A program made the position numbers and the translations under genes. Positions 1-7,747 of a DNA stretch of 64,000 bases are shown here, piece after piece. The stretch covers positions 1-64,000 of the forward strand of contig DRMV01000048.1 of assembly GCA_011322445.1 (NCBI GenBank), given 5' to 3'. Every line of letters begins with the position of its first letter. Position 1 is the first letter of the stretch. Source of the stretch: Chloroflexota bacterium. GTDB taxonomy: Bacteria > Chloroflexota > Anaerolineae > Anaerolineales > DRMV01. Below the pieces are notes generated by a model that was not told the DNA's origin, did no database searches, and saw only the letters and a program-made list of their open reading frames with translations.

Positions 1-468
1 CCGGATGCCCCCACAAAAACCGCGCCGCCGTCTGCAGCCCCGGAAACGCCTCCCCCGGCCAAAGCAACGTCACCGCCGGTAGAGCCCACGCCCGAGCCCA
101 TCTCCGCTGGCCCCGAAAAAACCCCCACGGCGGAAACAACACCCGCGGCCCCAACGGCTTCCCCCACCACCGCGCCGCCTGCCCTGGAAGACACGCCGGC
201 CATCCCGCTTCCCTCTACCCCACGGCGGCGGCTGGTCGTCACCATCACCCCCACTGGCGACACTGTGCGCGACAAACTCCGCATTCGTCGCGTCTACGAC
301 AACATCATTGCCTACCCCGGCAACGACCGGTTTGCCTTTTACATTCTCGAGGCCGACCGCGCCTACCTCATCGAATTTGAAGAAACCACCGGCGTAGGCG
401 ATGAACTGCTGGCGCGGCTGAAAGCGATTGTGGGCGCGGAAAACCTCCGCGTGGAACCCTTGTTATAA
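1..468 (+). CDS. C-terminal end of a protein, probably DNA polymerase III alpha subunit (partial)
   Basis: The reading frame is open from base 1 to a TAA at 466-468, so only the C-terminus is present. The first ~75 codons encode a linker made almost only of Pro, Ala, Thr and Glu. It is followed by a compact ~80-residue domain starting at RRRLVVTITPTGD and containing YPGNDRFAFYILE and TTGVGDELLARL. That pattern (a nucleic-acid-binding-like tail with PGxDRF and a final TTG..DEL..RL helix) recalls the C-terminal domain of some bacterial DnaE proteins. The long disordered linker is unusual. The rest of the gene is outside the window, so this assignment rests on resemblance of the last domain only. 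Confidence 0.5.
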   Translation, partial: PDAPTKTAPPSAAPETPPPAKATSPPVEPTPEPISAGPEKTPTAETTPAAPTASPTTAPPALEDTPAIPLPSTPRRRLVVTITPTGDTVRDKLRIRRVYDNIIAYPGNDRFAFYILEADRAYLIEFEETTGVGDELLARLKAIVGAENLRVEPLL

Positions 469-516
469 GCCCCCGGAACAGCCCTTACACACCCCTGCGT
501 CCCGAAGGAAACACCC

Positions 517-1500
517 ATGACCAAAGTGTTAGATATTGAACGCATTGCAGTGCTCACCTCGGGCGGCGACGCGCCCGGCATGAACCCCGCCATTCGCGCC
601 GTCGTGCGCACAGCGCTGGCGCACGACCTGGAAGTGTATGGCGTGGAAAGTGGCTACGAGGGCCTCATTCACGGCGCCTTCCAGCGGTTAGAAGCCCGCG
701 ATGTGGGCGGCATCATGCAGCGCGGCGGCACCATGCTGCTCAGCGCCCGCAGCGAAGCCTTCCGCACCGAACAAGGCCAACGGGAAGCCATTCACCAACT
801 CAACAAACACGGCATCGACGCGCTCATCGTCATCGGCGGCGACGGCTCGCTGCGTGGCGCGCACGCCCTCGCCCAGCAGGGAGCGCACGTCGTGGGCATT
901 CCCGCTTCCATTGACAACGACATTTGGGGCACCAACATGGCCATCGGCGTGGATACCGCGCTGAACACCATCATGGACGCGGTGGACAAACTGCGCGACA
1001 CGGCTTCCTCGCACCAGCGGGCCTTCCTCATCGAAACAATGGGGCGGGAATGCGGCTACCTGGCGGTGATGGCAGGCATCATCGGCGGGGCCGAGACGGT
1101 GCTGATTCCCGAAGTGGAAACCACGATGGAAGAAATTGCCAACTCAGTGGAAGACGCCTACAAACGCGGCAAAACCCACGCCATCATTATCGTGGCCGAG
1201 GGCGCGCAAATTAAAATTCAAGACCTCGCCCGTTACCTGGACGAGGCCGATGTTGGCTTCAAAACCCGCATCACCATTTTGGGGCACATTCAGCGCGGCG
1301 GCCGCCCGACGGCTTTCGACCGGCTGCTGGCTTCCCGCATGGGGGTGCGCGCGGTGGAAGCCGCGGTCAGCGGGCAGTTCGATGTGATGGTGGGCCTGCG
1401 GGGTCGCGAAATGGTGCTCGTACCACTGCAAGATGTGGTCAGCCGCCAACGGCGGGCTAACATGGAATATTACACCATGGCCCGGATGCTGGCACGCTAA
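517..1500 (+). CDS. pfkA: ATP-dependent 6-phosphofructokinase
   Basis: Phosphorylates fructose 6-phosphate in glycolysis (cytosol). The 327-residue length is normal for the short bacterial PfkA group. Visible motifs are GGDAPGMN (residues 17-24, nucleotide loop), GGDGS (107-111), and PASIDNDI (129-136) with the catalytic base Asp133, followed by GVDTALN and ETMGRECGYLA. Gly in GGDGS, rather than the Asp of pyrophosphate-dependent enzymes, points to ATP as donor; Ser131 in place of the usual Thr is a mild variation. The start is supported by the Shine-Dalgarno-like GAAGGAA at 504-510. It is convergent with the next gene and their ends overlap by 4 bp. Confidence 0.95.
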   Translation: MTKVLDIERIAVLTSGGDAPGMNPAIRAVVRTALAHDLEVYGVESGYEGLIHGAFQRLEARDVGGIMQRGGTMLLSARSEAFRTEQGQREAIHQLNKHGIDALIVIGGDGSLRGAHALAQQGAHVVGIPASIDNDIWGTNMAIGVDTALNTIMDAVDKLRDTASSHQRAFLIETMGRECGYLAVMAGIIGGAETVLIPEVETTMEEIANSVEDAYKRGKTHAIIIVAEGAQIKIQDLARYLDEADVGFKTRITILGHIQRGGRPTAFDRLLASRMGVRAVEAAVSGQFDVMVGLRGREMVLVPLQDVVSRQRRANMEYYTMARMLAR

Positions 1501-2273
1501 CGCCGCGTGGTTCCCCAACCTACCACAACCCACGGCAGCATCGCCCACCCGCCTGCCAGCAACGGTCCGGTAAGGTGCGCTTCCCACGCTGCAAGCAGGT
1601 TGCTGCCCCCCACGAAAATGTAAAGCAACACCGCCCAGCGCAGGGGCGCAGCGGTGGTTTCCCGCAAGGCTGGCGGGCGGCTCAGCACCTCAAAAGCCCA
1701 GAGCGCGAGGGCAACCGTCAACCACCAGCCCAAAAAGTTGTGCAACGGCACCCCAAAGTAGCCGCCGGGGGCTTCCCACACCCAATGTCGATAATGCACC
1801 ATCAGGGGGTCTAACACCAAATCCCAGGCCGTCATGATCACGCCGCCCAGGGCTGCCACCGCCCACGGCGGCGTTTTGCGCCACAGCACCGCCAGCACCC
1901 GGCGGCTGATGACCCACGAAGGGTAAGCCATCATAAACCACGCCAGCGGGATGACATACGGCACCAGCCCCAAAAAGCGCGGCCCCAGCCGCGAAGTATA
2001 GTGGTAGGGGCCATACACCCATCCCGTGCGCACCCCCACGACCTCCATGCCAAGACCCACCCCAAAAGTGAGGGCGAAGAACGCGACTGCGCGCTTCCAC
2101 CCTACCTGCCCGGCAGCGTGGAAAAGCGCCGCAGCCATACCAAAAAGCGTCATCACCGGCGTGCCCCAGGCATACCACCCCCGCGGGGCCAGATTGCCTA
2201 ACAACAACGCCCCCAACAAGGCATAAGCCGCCAGGAAGGCAGCGAGGGCCCAGCGATGCAGCCCTTTCATCAT
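1497..2273 (-). CDS. CruF-like carotenoid biosynthesis membrane protein
   Basis: Integral membrane protein of about 258 residues with seven or eight hydrophobic segments. It belongs to the carotenoid biosynthesis protein family (DUF422) that includes CruF and bacterioruberin hydratases. Family-typical stretches are TGWVYGPYHYT in the middle and WDLVLDPLMV followed by GGYFGVPLHNFLGWW. Members hydrate the 1,2 double bond of acyclic carotenoid ends; the exact substrate here cannot be read from sequence. The ATG at 2273 is preferred over an in-frame ATG at 2294 because GGAGAGGAAG sits 9 nt before it and it avoids overlapping sufU. It follows sufU by 4 bp and is probably cotranscribed. No crtB, crtI or cruC is nearby. 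Confidence 0.75.
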   Translation of the reverse strand: MMKGLHRWALAAFLAAYALLGALLLGNLAPRGWYAWGTPVMTLFGMAAALFHAAGQVGWKRAVAFFALTFGVGLGMEVVGVRTGWVYGPYHYTSRLGPRFLGLVPYVIPLAWFMMAYPSWVISRRVLAVLWRKTPPWAVAALGGVIMTAWDLVLDPLMVHYRHWVWEAPGGYFGVPLHNFLGWWLTVALALWAFEVLSRPPALRETTAAPLRWAVLLYIFVGGSNLLAAWEAHLTGPLLAGGWAMLPWVVVGWGTTRR

Positions 2274-2277
2274 GGCT

Positions 2278-2679
2278 TTAGTCTTCCTCTCCATCCAGGC
2301 TTTCGCCGGGCTTCAGGCCGTAAATGGCGCCCTTGAGCACTTTGAGCGACAACAAAGCACACTTCAGCCGTACCGGCCCCAGGGTAATGCCAAGCAGGTT
2401 CAGCAAATCGTCTTTGGAAAACTGCTTGACTTCCTCAAGCGTCTTCCCTACAATGTGCTCCAGCAAAATGTCGGCGGAAGCCTGCGACAAGGCACAGCCC
2501 ACGCCGTCGAAACGGGCATCGGTCACGATACCACTATCATCTACTTTGAGCTCGATGTGCACATGATCGCCGCAGGTGGGGTTGTCGTCTTCGTACGCGA
2601 AGGTGTAATCTTCCAAATGACCACGCCTGTGAGGGCTTTTGTAGTGATCGAGGATATATTCGCGGTAAAGATCTTCCAT
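2278..2679 (-). CDS. sufU: SufU-type Fe-S scaffold / sulfur-transfer protein
   Basis: 133-residue IscU-fold protein with the three conserved cysteines C36 (NPTCGD), C62 (GVGCALSQAS) and C107 (RLKCALLSLK), plus D38 as a possible zinc ligand. The last cysteine is followed by ALLSLKVLKG rather than the LPPVK region of IscU, which favours SufU. SufU accepts persulfide sulfur from SufS for the SufBCD scaffold. It lies directly downstream of sufS (about 60 bp, filled by an octamer repeat) with GGAG before the ATG. Confidence 0.9.
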   Translation of the reverse strand: MEDLYREYILDHYKSPHRRGHLEDYTFAYEDDNPTCGDHVHIELKVDDSGIVTDARFDGVGCALSQASADILLEHIVGKTLEEVKQFSKDDLLNLLGITLGPVRLKCALLSLKVLKGAIYGLKPGESLDGEED

Positions 2680-2710
2680 AGTACGGCTCCGAAGGAATGA
2701 GGTATGGGGG

Positions 2711-2740
2711 CAGGTATTGGGTAGCAGGGCATTAGGTGAC
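2711..2740. repeat. Short degenerate 8-bp-period intergenic array
   Basis: Between sufU and the sufS stop codon the sequence runs in G-rich octamers of the form GGGTAxxA (CAGGTATT, GGGTAGCA, GGGCATTA) and ends exactly at the sufS stop codon. It is short and degenerate, and is recognised mainly because better arrays occur in other gaps of the window. Confidence 0.45.
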
Positions 2741-3987
2741 TATGCGAATACCTCTTTGGCTTTGTAAAGCGCGTCGATGAGGCGGTCGGCTTCCTCGGGG
2801 GTGTTATAGAGATAAAAACTGGCCCGAGCCGTGGCAGGCACACAGAATTTGCTGTGCAACGGCTGGGCGCAGTGATGCCCGGCGCGCACGGCCACACCGT
2901 AATGGTCGAGAATTTGCGCAATGTCGTGGGGATGAATATCATCCATCCAGAACGCAAAGACTGCCCCGCGCCGCTGGGTGGAAGTGCCTAAAATGTGCAA
3001 GCCGGGCACTTCTTGCAAACGCGGCAGCACATAGGCCGTCATGGCCTGTTCGTAGGCGTGAATGGTCTCCATTCCAATGCTTTCCAGATAATCGATCGCG
3101 GCGCCCAACCCCACCACCTCGGCAATGGCGGGGGTGCCCGCCTCGAATTTATGCGGTACCGCATTGGTGGTAAAACTTGTCAGCGTCACACGCTTGATCA
3201 TATCACCACCACCCAAAAACGGCGGCATCTGCTCCAACAACTTGCGGCGGGCATAAAGCACCCCCACGCCCGTGGGCCCCAACATCTTGTGCGAGGAAAA
3301 CGCGAGGAAATCCGCGCCAAGGGTCTGCACATCCACGGGCGCATGGGGCACGAGTTGCGCGCCATCCACCAGCACCAGCGCGCCGGCTTCATGCGCCTGA
3401 CGGGCGATTTCGGCTACATCGGGCTGGAAGCCGGTGACGTTGGACATGCCACTCACGGCCACCAGTTTCGGCTCGTGGGCCAGCAAGCCGGGGAGGGTGG
3501 TCATGTCCAGCGTGCCTTCAGGGGTCACGGGGATGAATTCCAGCCGAACGCCGCGCTCGGCGGCCAGCATTTGCCACGGAACAAGGTTCGCGTGGTGCTC
3601 CATCTCGGTGAGCAACACCACATCGCCTTCTTTCAGGTTGACGCGCCCCCACGCGTATGCCACCAGGTTGATGGCCTCGGTGGCATTGCGCACAAAGACG
3701 ATTTCCTTGGGAGAAGTCGCGCCAATGAACTTCGCCACTTTGGCACGGGCTTCTTCATAGGCCGCGGTGGCTTCCTCCGCGAGCGTGTGAATGCCGCGAT
3801 GGATGTTGGCGTTGTGGTGCAGGTAGAAATCGGCGATGGCTTCCACCACCTGGCGGGGCTTCTGGCTAGTGGCGGTGGAATCAAGGTAAATCAAAGGCAC
3901 ACCCGGGCGGGTTTCCCGGGCCAGCACGGGGAAGTCTTCCCGCAAGCGGGGGACGTCAAGGATAGAAAACGGGGCAGGGTGAGGCAT
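2740..3987 (-). CDS. sufS: Cysteine desulfurase SufS
   Basis: PLP-dependent group II cysteine desulfurase (415 residues) that takes sulfur from cysteine as an enzyme-bound persulfide for Fe-S cluster assembly. Lys234 in SSHKMLGPTG is the PLP lysine. Cys373 in RAGHHCAQPL is the persulfide cysteine, and the lobe around it is the SufS type. The ATG at 3987 is preceded by GGAGTTCCT. The neighbour downstream is sufU, its expected partner. Upstream lies the restriction-modification pair that separates it from sufCBD. Confidence 0.95.
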   Translation of the reverse strand: MPHPAPFSILDVPRLREDFPVLARETRPGVPLIYLDSTATSQKPRQVVEAIADFYLHHNANIHRGIHTLAEEATAAYEEARAKVAKFIGATSPKEIVFVRNATEAINLVAYAWGRVNLKEGDVVLLTEMEHHANLVPWQMLAAERGVRLEFIPVTPEGTLDMTTLPGLLAHEPKLVAVSGMSNVTGFQPDVAEIARQAHEAGALVLVDGAQLVPHAPVDVQTLGADFLAFSSHKMLGPTGVGVLYARRKLLEQMPPFLGGGDMIKRVTLTSFTTNAVPHKFEAGTPAIAEVVGLGAAIDYLESIGMETIHAYEQAMTAYVLPRLQEVPGLHILGTSTQRRGAVFAFWMDDIHPHDIAQILDHYGVAVRAGHHCAQPLHSKFCVPATARASFYLYNTPEEADRLIDALYKAKEVFA

Positions 3988-4033
3988 AGGAACTCCTCAT
4001 AGGTCATGGGAATGAGCGGCAAGTGACCGAGGT

Positions 4034-4695
4034 TCAGGCAGCAGAAGCAAGGCGTTGAATCTCCTGACGGATGGCCTCAATGACCTCGCGGTTGGCGATG
4101 CGTTTCTGGCGCCCTTCTTTCACGGAAAAGACTACAAAAACTTTCCCGCCATATTTGGCAGTAAATTTCTGATGCGTCTTTTCCATCCAGGCGCGCCAGC
4201 GATGGGCTTCGTTCATCTGCTGGTAAGTCACAGGTTTGATTTGCAGGCCAATCAGGGCTTTGCCGACACGGATGACGAAATCCACATTGAATAGCCGGCC
4301 CAAGCGGTCCGAGGCTGGCTCAATAGTAACACCTAATTGCTGTTGTAACTGCCCATACACCGTCTCGATTTCGCGTTGATACCCTTCAAAGGTGCGATGG
4401 ATGACTAAATTACGACAATGCAATCCGCCAGCGTCACCTCGTCGATCTCAGCACGGACAACCTCGGTCACTTTGACAAACAGGCGCTCGCCCAACGTACG
4501 AAGGTACGCTTCGGGTTCAAGGTCAACGCCCCGTTCGCGCAACATGGCAGCAAGGCGCTCGCGATAAGCCTGCTCCCACTCACCCTCATCGCGCGGCATG
4601 GCTTCCCGAATCCATTCCGAGACCGGGCCCACGCTGCGCTTTTTGTTCAGGCCCCAACGATTGGTGGCCATGTTGAGGATCCATTCTTTAGCCAC
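4034..4695 (-). pseudogene. MjaI-family restriction endonuclease, split by a frameshift
   Basis: Two overlapping frames together make one restriction endonuclease of the MjaI family (MjaI itself cuts CTAG). The N-terminal frame (GTG at 4695, stop at 4405) carries ATNRWGLNKKRSVGPVSEWI and ends in LADCIVVI. The C-terminal frame (4423 to 4034) continues with RNLVIHRTFEGY, then FNVDFVIRVGKALIGLQIKP, whose Asp...Gln-x-Lys spacing looks nuclease-like, and ends near residue 200 of the joined protein. The join at 4405-4423 needs a one-base shift, and I see no clear slippery site. The GTG start overlaps the methyltransferase stop (GTGGCTAA), with AGGGAG upstream, so the pair was translationally coupled. 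It is either a dead endonuclease or a sequencing error. Confidence 0.75.
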
Positions 4696-5950
4696 GGCTT
4701 TGTGCTCCCTGGTGCTCTTGCCACCACGCAGCAAAGCGTTGAGCCAAGCGATGAGGCTCTTTGGTAGGGCGAGCGATGCCTGCCTTCAGCAAATAGGCGT
4801 TGACGAAGATCTTGTTTTTCAGGTACATATAAGCCCTGACCCGGGTGTCGTTTTCCACACTCTGCTCTGGATGGTCAAATCTGAGAAACACTTGCTTGCC
4901 GCGCAAGTAACGTTGGGCATAAGCCACAAAGGCCTGAGGCTGTATCACTTCTACGCCCAGCAGGCTGACCTGCAAGCCGGTATCCAAAGTGAGTACACCA
5001 TCCTCGGTCGCCGAACGGACCCGATACAGGGCCTGGGGGCCAAAACGCAACTTTTCCGGGGCGATTTTGGGCTGTGCATCCTGGATAGTGGGGGTGTAAC
5101 CATCCACCGGGGCGAGCACCACGGGCGTTTTCCGGCTCTCAAAGGTAATTTGCGGGCCATACATGGGGGAAGTTACCCGATTCAGACGTTCCCGGATCAG
5201 GCGCACAAATTGCGGGCTAACCTCATACCCGATGGCATTGCGCCCCAATTGCACCGCCTCCGCCAGGGTGGTGCCGCTACCAGCAAAGGGATCAAGCACG
5301 GTTTCACCCACAAACGAGAACATGCGAATCAGACGGCGGGGCAACTCCGCTGGGAAGACAGCCTCATGCTCCACCTGACGGGCACCGCCAAAGACCCAAT
5401 GCCCGCTGAAAAAGGTCTTCCACTCCTCTTTGCTCATCCGGGAGGCTTCTTTGACTTCTGCAGGCACTTTGGGGCTACGGCCGGGCTTCTTGAAGATGAG
5501 GATGTACTCGTAGTCAATCTCCACAATCCCGTTAGGCGGGAAAGGATACGAACCCATGACCGTGGCCCCGCCGGTGGTGTTCATGGTGGTGCGCTTCTGC
5601 CAGATGATTGCACCCATGTAGTCGAAGCCGATTTGTTCGGCTTGGGCGATAACCTCAGCGTGGAGGGGAATAACCTTATAGCGCCCATACACTACAGCGC
5701 GCGCGAACTGGTCCCCGATATTCACACACAACCGCCTCCCGGGACGAAGCACACGATGCACCTCCCTCCAAACGCGGTAAAGGGCGCGGAGGTAATCGTG
5801 GAGGGTCTGCCCATAGCCTATTTGCCCTTTCACGCCGTAATCCTTCAAGTGCCAGTAGGGTGGCGAGGTGATCACCAGGTCTACACTGGCGTCGGGCAAT
5901 TCGGGCATCTGGCGGCTATCGGCTTGAAAGATCTTCGCCCATAACGGCAT
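4688..5950 (-). CDS. N4-cytosine-type DNA methyltransferase with a C-terminal SNase-like domain
   Basis: DNA modification enzyme of 420 residues, predicted partner of the adjacent MjaI-like endonuclease. TSPPYW (28-33) is catalytic motif IV of amino-methyltransferases, typical of N4-cytosine enzymes. DPFAGSGTT (220-228) is the SAM-binding motif I. Motif IV before motif I gives the beta-class order. Residues ~305-410 are extra: VSLLGV, GKQVFLRFD, RVRAYMYL and FVNAYLLKAGIA resemble the beta-barrel of staphylococcal nuclease, but the usual first catalytic Arg and the DxPE motif are absent. It starts at an ATG with GAGGAG upstream. The gene sits within the suf gene set. Confidence 0.85.
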   Translation of the reverse strand: MPLWAKIFQADSRQMPELPDASVDLVITSPPYWHLKDYGVKGQIGYGQTLHDYLRALYRVWREVHRVLRPGRRLCVNIGDQFARAVVYGRYKVIPLHAEVIAQAEQIGFDYMGAIIWQKRTTMNTTGGATVMGSYPFPPNGIVEIDYEYILIFKKPGRSPKVPAEVKEASRMSKEEWKTFFSGHWVFGGARQVEHEAVFPAELPRRLIRMFSFVGETVLDPFAGSGTTLAEAVQLGRNAIGYEVSPQFVRLIRERLNRVTSPMYGPQITFESRKTPVVLAPVDGYTPTIQDAQPKIAPEKLRFGPQALYRVRSATEDGVLTLDTGLQVSLLGVEVIQPQAFVAYAQRYLRGKQVFLRFDHPEQSVENDTRVRAYMYLKNKIFVNAYLLKAGIARPTKEPHRLAQRFAAWWQEHQGAQSRG

Positions 5951-5981
5951 AGCGGCTCCTCAACCCTTGTAGCCGAAACAA

Positions 5982-6010
5982 ACACACCGCCTTCCCCTCA
6001 GGCGGTGTGT
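5982..6010 (-). terminator. Probable terminator hairpin after the 92-residue gene
   Basis: An 11-bp perfect stem ACACACCGCCT / AGGCGGTGTGT with a 7-base loop. On the minus strand it is followed by a T-rich stretch (GTTTGTTT). It lies between the small gene and the methyltransferase and may separate the suf transcript from the R-M genes. Confidence 0.6.
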
Positions 6011-6019
6011 AACGGTTGT

Positions 6020-6298
6020 TTAGCGGCGACGGCGACGACGCGCCGGCCGAATTTGCTTCGAGTTTTGCGGACACCAAAGTACCCGGTCAGGAACCATCCA
6101 TCCATTGGTCAGATAGACATTGCGCTGAAACTGCACAGCGACCATTTTGTCATCGGCCTGAACAACAACCCCGGCCAGCCAACCCTGGACGCGCTCGCCC
6201 TCGTCATTATCATGGTCGCAGTAAACTTCAACACGGTCGCCCACATCAAAAATGCGGGTGTCCTGGGGTTCCTCCGAAAAGACGACTTTACCGGCCAT
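6020..6298 (-). CDS. Small hypothetical protein with Arg-rich tail
   Basis: A 92-residue protein I do not recognise. It is acidic in the middle (DHDNDEGERVQGWLAGVVVQ) with a beta-rich pattern reminiscent of Tudor/SH3-like barrels, and ends in RPARRRRRR, which suggests RNA or DNA contact. It starts at an ATG preceded by AGGAGAGCCT. It lies between sufD and the methyltransferase gene, after an inverted octamer array. Coding is likely from the ribosome site, the codon pattern and the terminator placed exactly after it. Function unknown. Confidence 0.6.
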   Translation of the reverse strand: MAGKVVFSEEPQDTRIFDVGDRVEVYCDHDNDEGERVQGWLAGVVVQADDKMVAVQFQRNVYLTNGWMVPDRVLWCPQNSKQIRPARRRRRR

Positions 6299-6320
6299 AG
6301 GCTCTCCTGAGGTGGTGATG

Positions 6321-6408
6321 GGTTGCCCGGTTATCTGGTTGCTTGGTTACCCGGCCACCTGGTTGGGGAAGGAAACCAGGCAACGATGCAACGAAGTCAC
6401 CAGGTAAC
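6321..6408. repeat. Inverted 8-bp-phased array without cargo
   Basis: Eleven consecutive octamers. The left half is GGTTGCCC, GGTTATCT, GGTTGCTT, GGTTACCC, GGCCACCT, GGTTGGGG. The right half (AAGGAAAC, CAGGCAAC, GATGCAAC, GAAGTCAC, CAGGTAAC) is their reverse-complement type. The whole block can fold on itself. It fills the gap between sufD and the small gene. Confidence 0.7.
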
Positions 6409-6420
6409 CGCAATTACATT

Positions 6421-7737
6421 CTACCCCATCTTTTCGTGAATGGCGCGGGTAAATCGCGCCCGCACGCCTTCAAAAGGAATACGCTGCATGATGGGGTCGA
6501 AGAAGCCTTCCACAATCAGGCGCTCGGCTTCTGGCTCAGGAATGCCACGGGTTTCCAGATAGAACAATTGCTCGGCATCCACCTTGCCGATGGTCGCGCC
6601 GTGGGTGCAGCGCACATCGTTGGCTTTGATTTCCAGGCCGGGGATGGAATCAGCCCGGGCAGTGTCGCTAAGCAGCAGGTTGCGGTTGGCCTGATAGCCG
6701 TCGGTCTTTTGCGCTTCGGGGGCGACGAAAATCATGCCGCGCCACACCGAGCGGCTGTGATCTTTGAGCGCGCCTTTGTAAAGCAGATCGCTGGTGGTGT
6801 GCGGCGCAAGATGGTCCTGGCGGGTGTCGTGGTCGAGGTGCTGTTTGCCATCGGCAAAGTAGAAGCCGGAAACCCGCGCCGAGGAACCTTCTTCGGCCAG
6901 ACGCACCTGGGTGAAACTCTTGGTGAGGTGGCTGCCTAACGAGCCGAAAATCCACTCAATGGAAGCATCGCGGCCCAGGTGGGCGCGCTCGTGGGTGAAA
7001 TTCCACACATGGCGTCCCCACGATTGCAATTCCACGAAATGCAGGCGGGCAGCATCACCCACGAAAATCTCCACCAGGCCAACGTGCAGGGTCTGACCTT
7101 CCTCATCGGGCGAGGCCGACTCGTGGACATAGGTCAGCGACGCGCCTTCGTCCACCCAAATCACGAGGTGGTCAATGTGCGCCAGGCCCGCACCAGGCCC
7201 CCAGGCCAGGCTGTGCAAGGGGGCTTCGACTTCCACCCCGCGGGGCACATACACGAAAATGCCGTTCTGCGAAAAGGCCGCAGCCAGGGCTGCGAACTTG
7301 CCGTCTTCCGCGGGCACAACCTGGCCCAACACCTGCGCCAGCAGGTCAGGATGCTCGGCTGCGGCGGTGCGCAGGTCGGTAAAAATCACGCCCTGGGCGT
7401 CCAGGTCGGCCTGGGCGTCGCGCTGGAACCCGCCGGGGAGCAAGAGCATCTGCCCGCCGTGCTCGCGGTCCACCAGGGGCTGGGTAAGCGCCTCGGGCGC
7501 GGGGGGCAGGGTGCGGTAGGCTTCCGGGGCGGGCAGGCGCAGGGTTTCCCCGCGCAGGCCGCGGATGTCAGTGCGCCGCCAGGCTTCCATTTTGCGGTGC
7601 GGCATGGGCAGGCGCTGGTAGGTTTCCCACGCAGCGCGACGATATTCAGCCAGCAGTTGGGGTTCGTCTTGCGGAAGCATCTCGGCGGTGAAAGGCAGGC
7701 GCACTTCCCGCCGACGTTGAGATTGCTTTGCGGTCAT
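6421..7737 (-). CDS. sufD: SufD, Fe-S cluster assembly scaffold subunit
   Basis: 438-residue SufB/SufD-family protein; SufD pairs with SufB and SufC to build [4Fe-4S] clusters. The C-terminal beta-helix carries the family stretch HDTRQDHLAPHTTSDLLYKGALKD, and the conserved His lies in RCTHGATIGKVD, followed by LFYLETRGIP. It lacks the cysteine-rich N-terminal features of SufB. It starts at an ATG with AAGGAG 6 nt upstream, 10 bp downstream of sufB, and is the third gene of sufCBD. Confidence 0.95.
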   Translation of the reverse strand: MTAKQSQRRREVRLPFTAEMLPQDEPQLLAEYRRAAWETYQRLPMPHRKMEAWRRTDIRGLRGETLRLPAPEAYRTLPPAPEALTQPLVDREHGGQMLLLPGGFQRDAQADLDAQGVIFTDLRTAAAEHPDLLAQVLGQVVPAEDGKFAALAAAFSQNGIFVYVPRGVEVEAPLHSLAWGPGAGLAHIDHLVIWVDEGASLTYVHESASPDEEGQTLHVGLVEIFVGDAARLHFVELQSWGRHVWNFTHERAHLGRDASIEWIFGSLGSHLTKSFTQVRLAEEGSSARVSGFYFADGKQHLDHDTRQDHLAPHTTSDLLYKGALKDHSRSVWRGMIFVAPEAQKTDGYQANRNLLLSDTARADSIPGLEIKANDVRCTHGATIGKVDAEQLFYLETRGIPEPEAERLIVEGFFDPIMQRIPFEGVRARFTRAIHEKMG

Positions 7738-7747
7738 CGGCTTCTCC

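Noticed and set aside
4598-5944. Long plus-strand frame of about 450 codons
   Set aside because: It is the antisense of the DNA methyltransferase, which has clear catalytic motifs; high-GC codon bias creates long antisense frames throughout this window.
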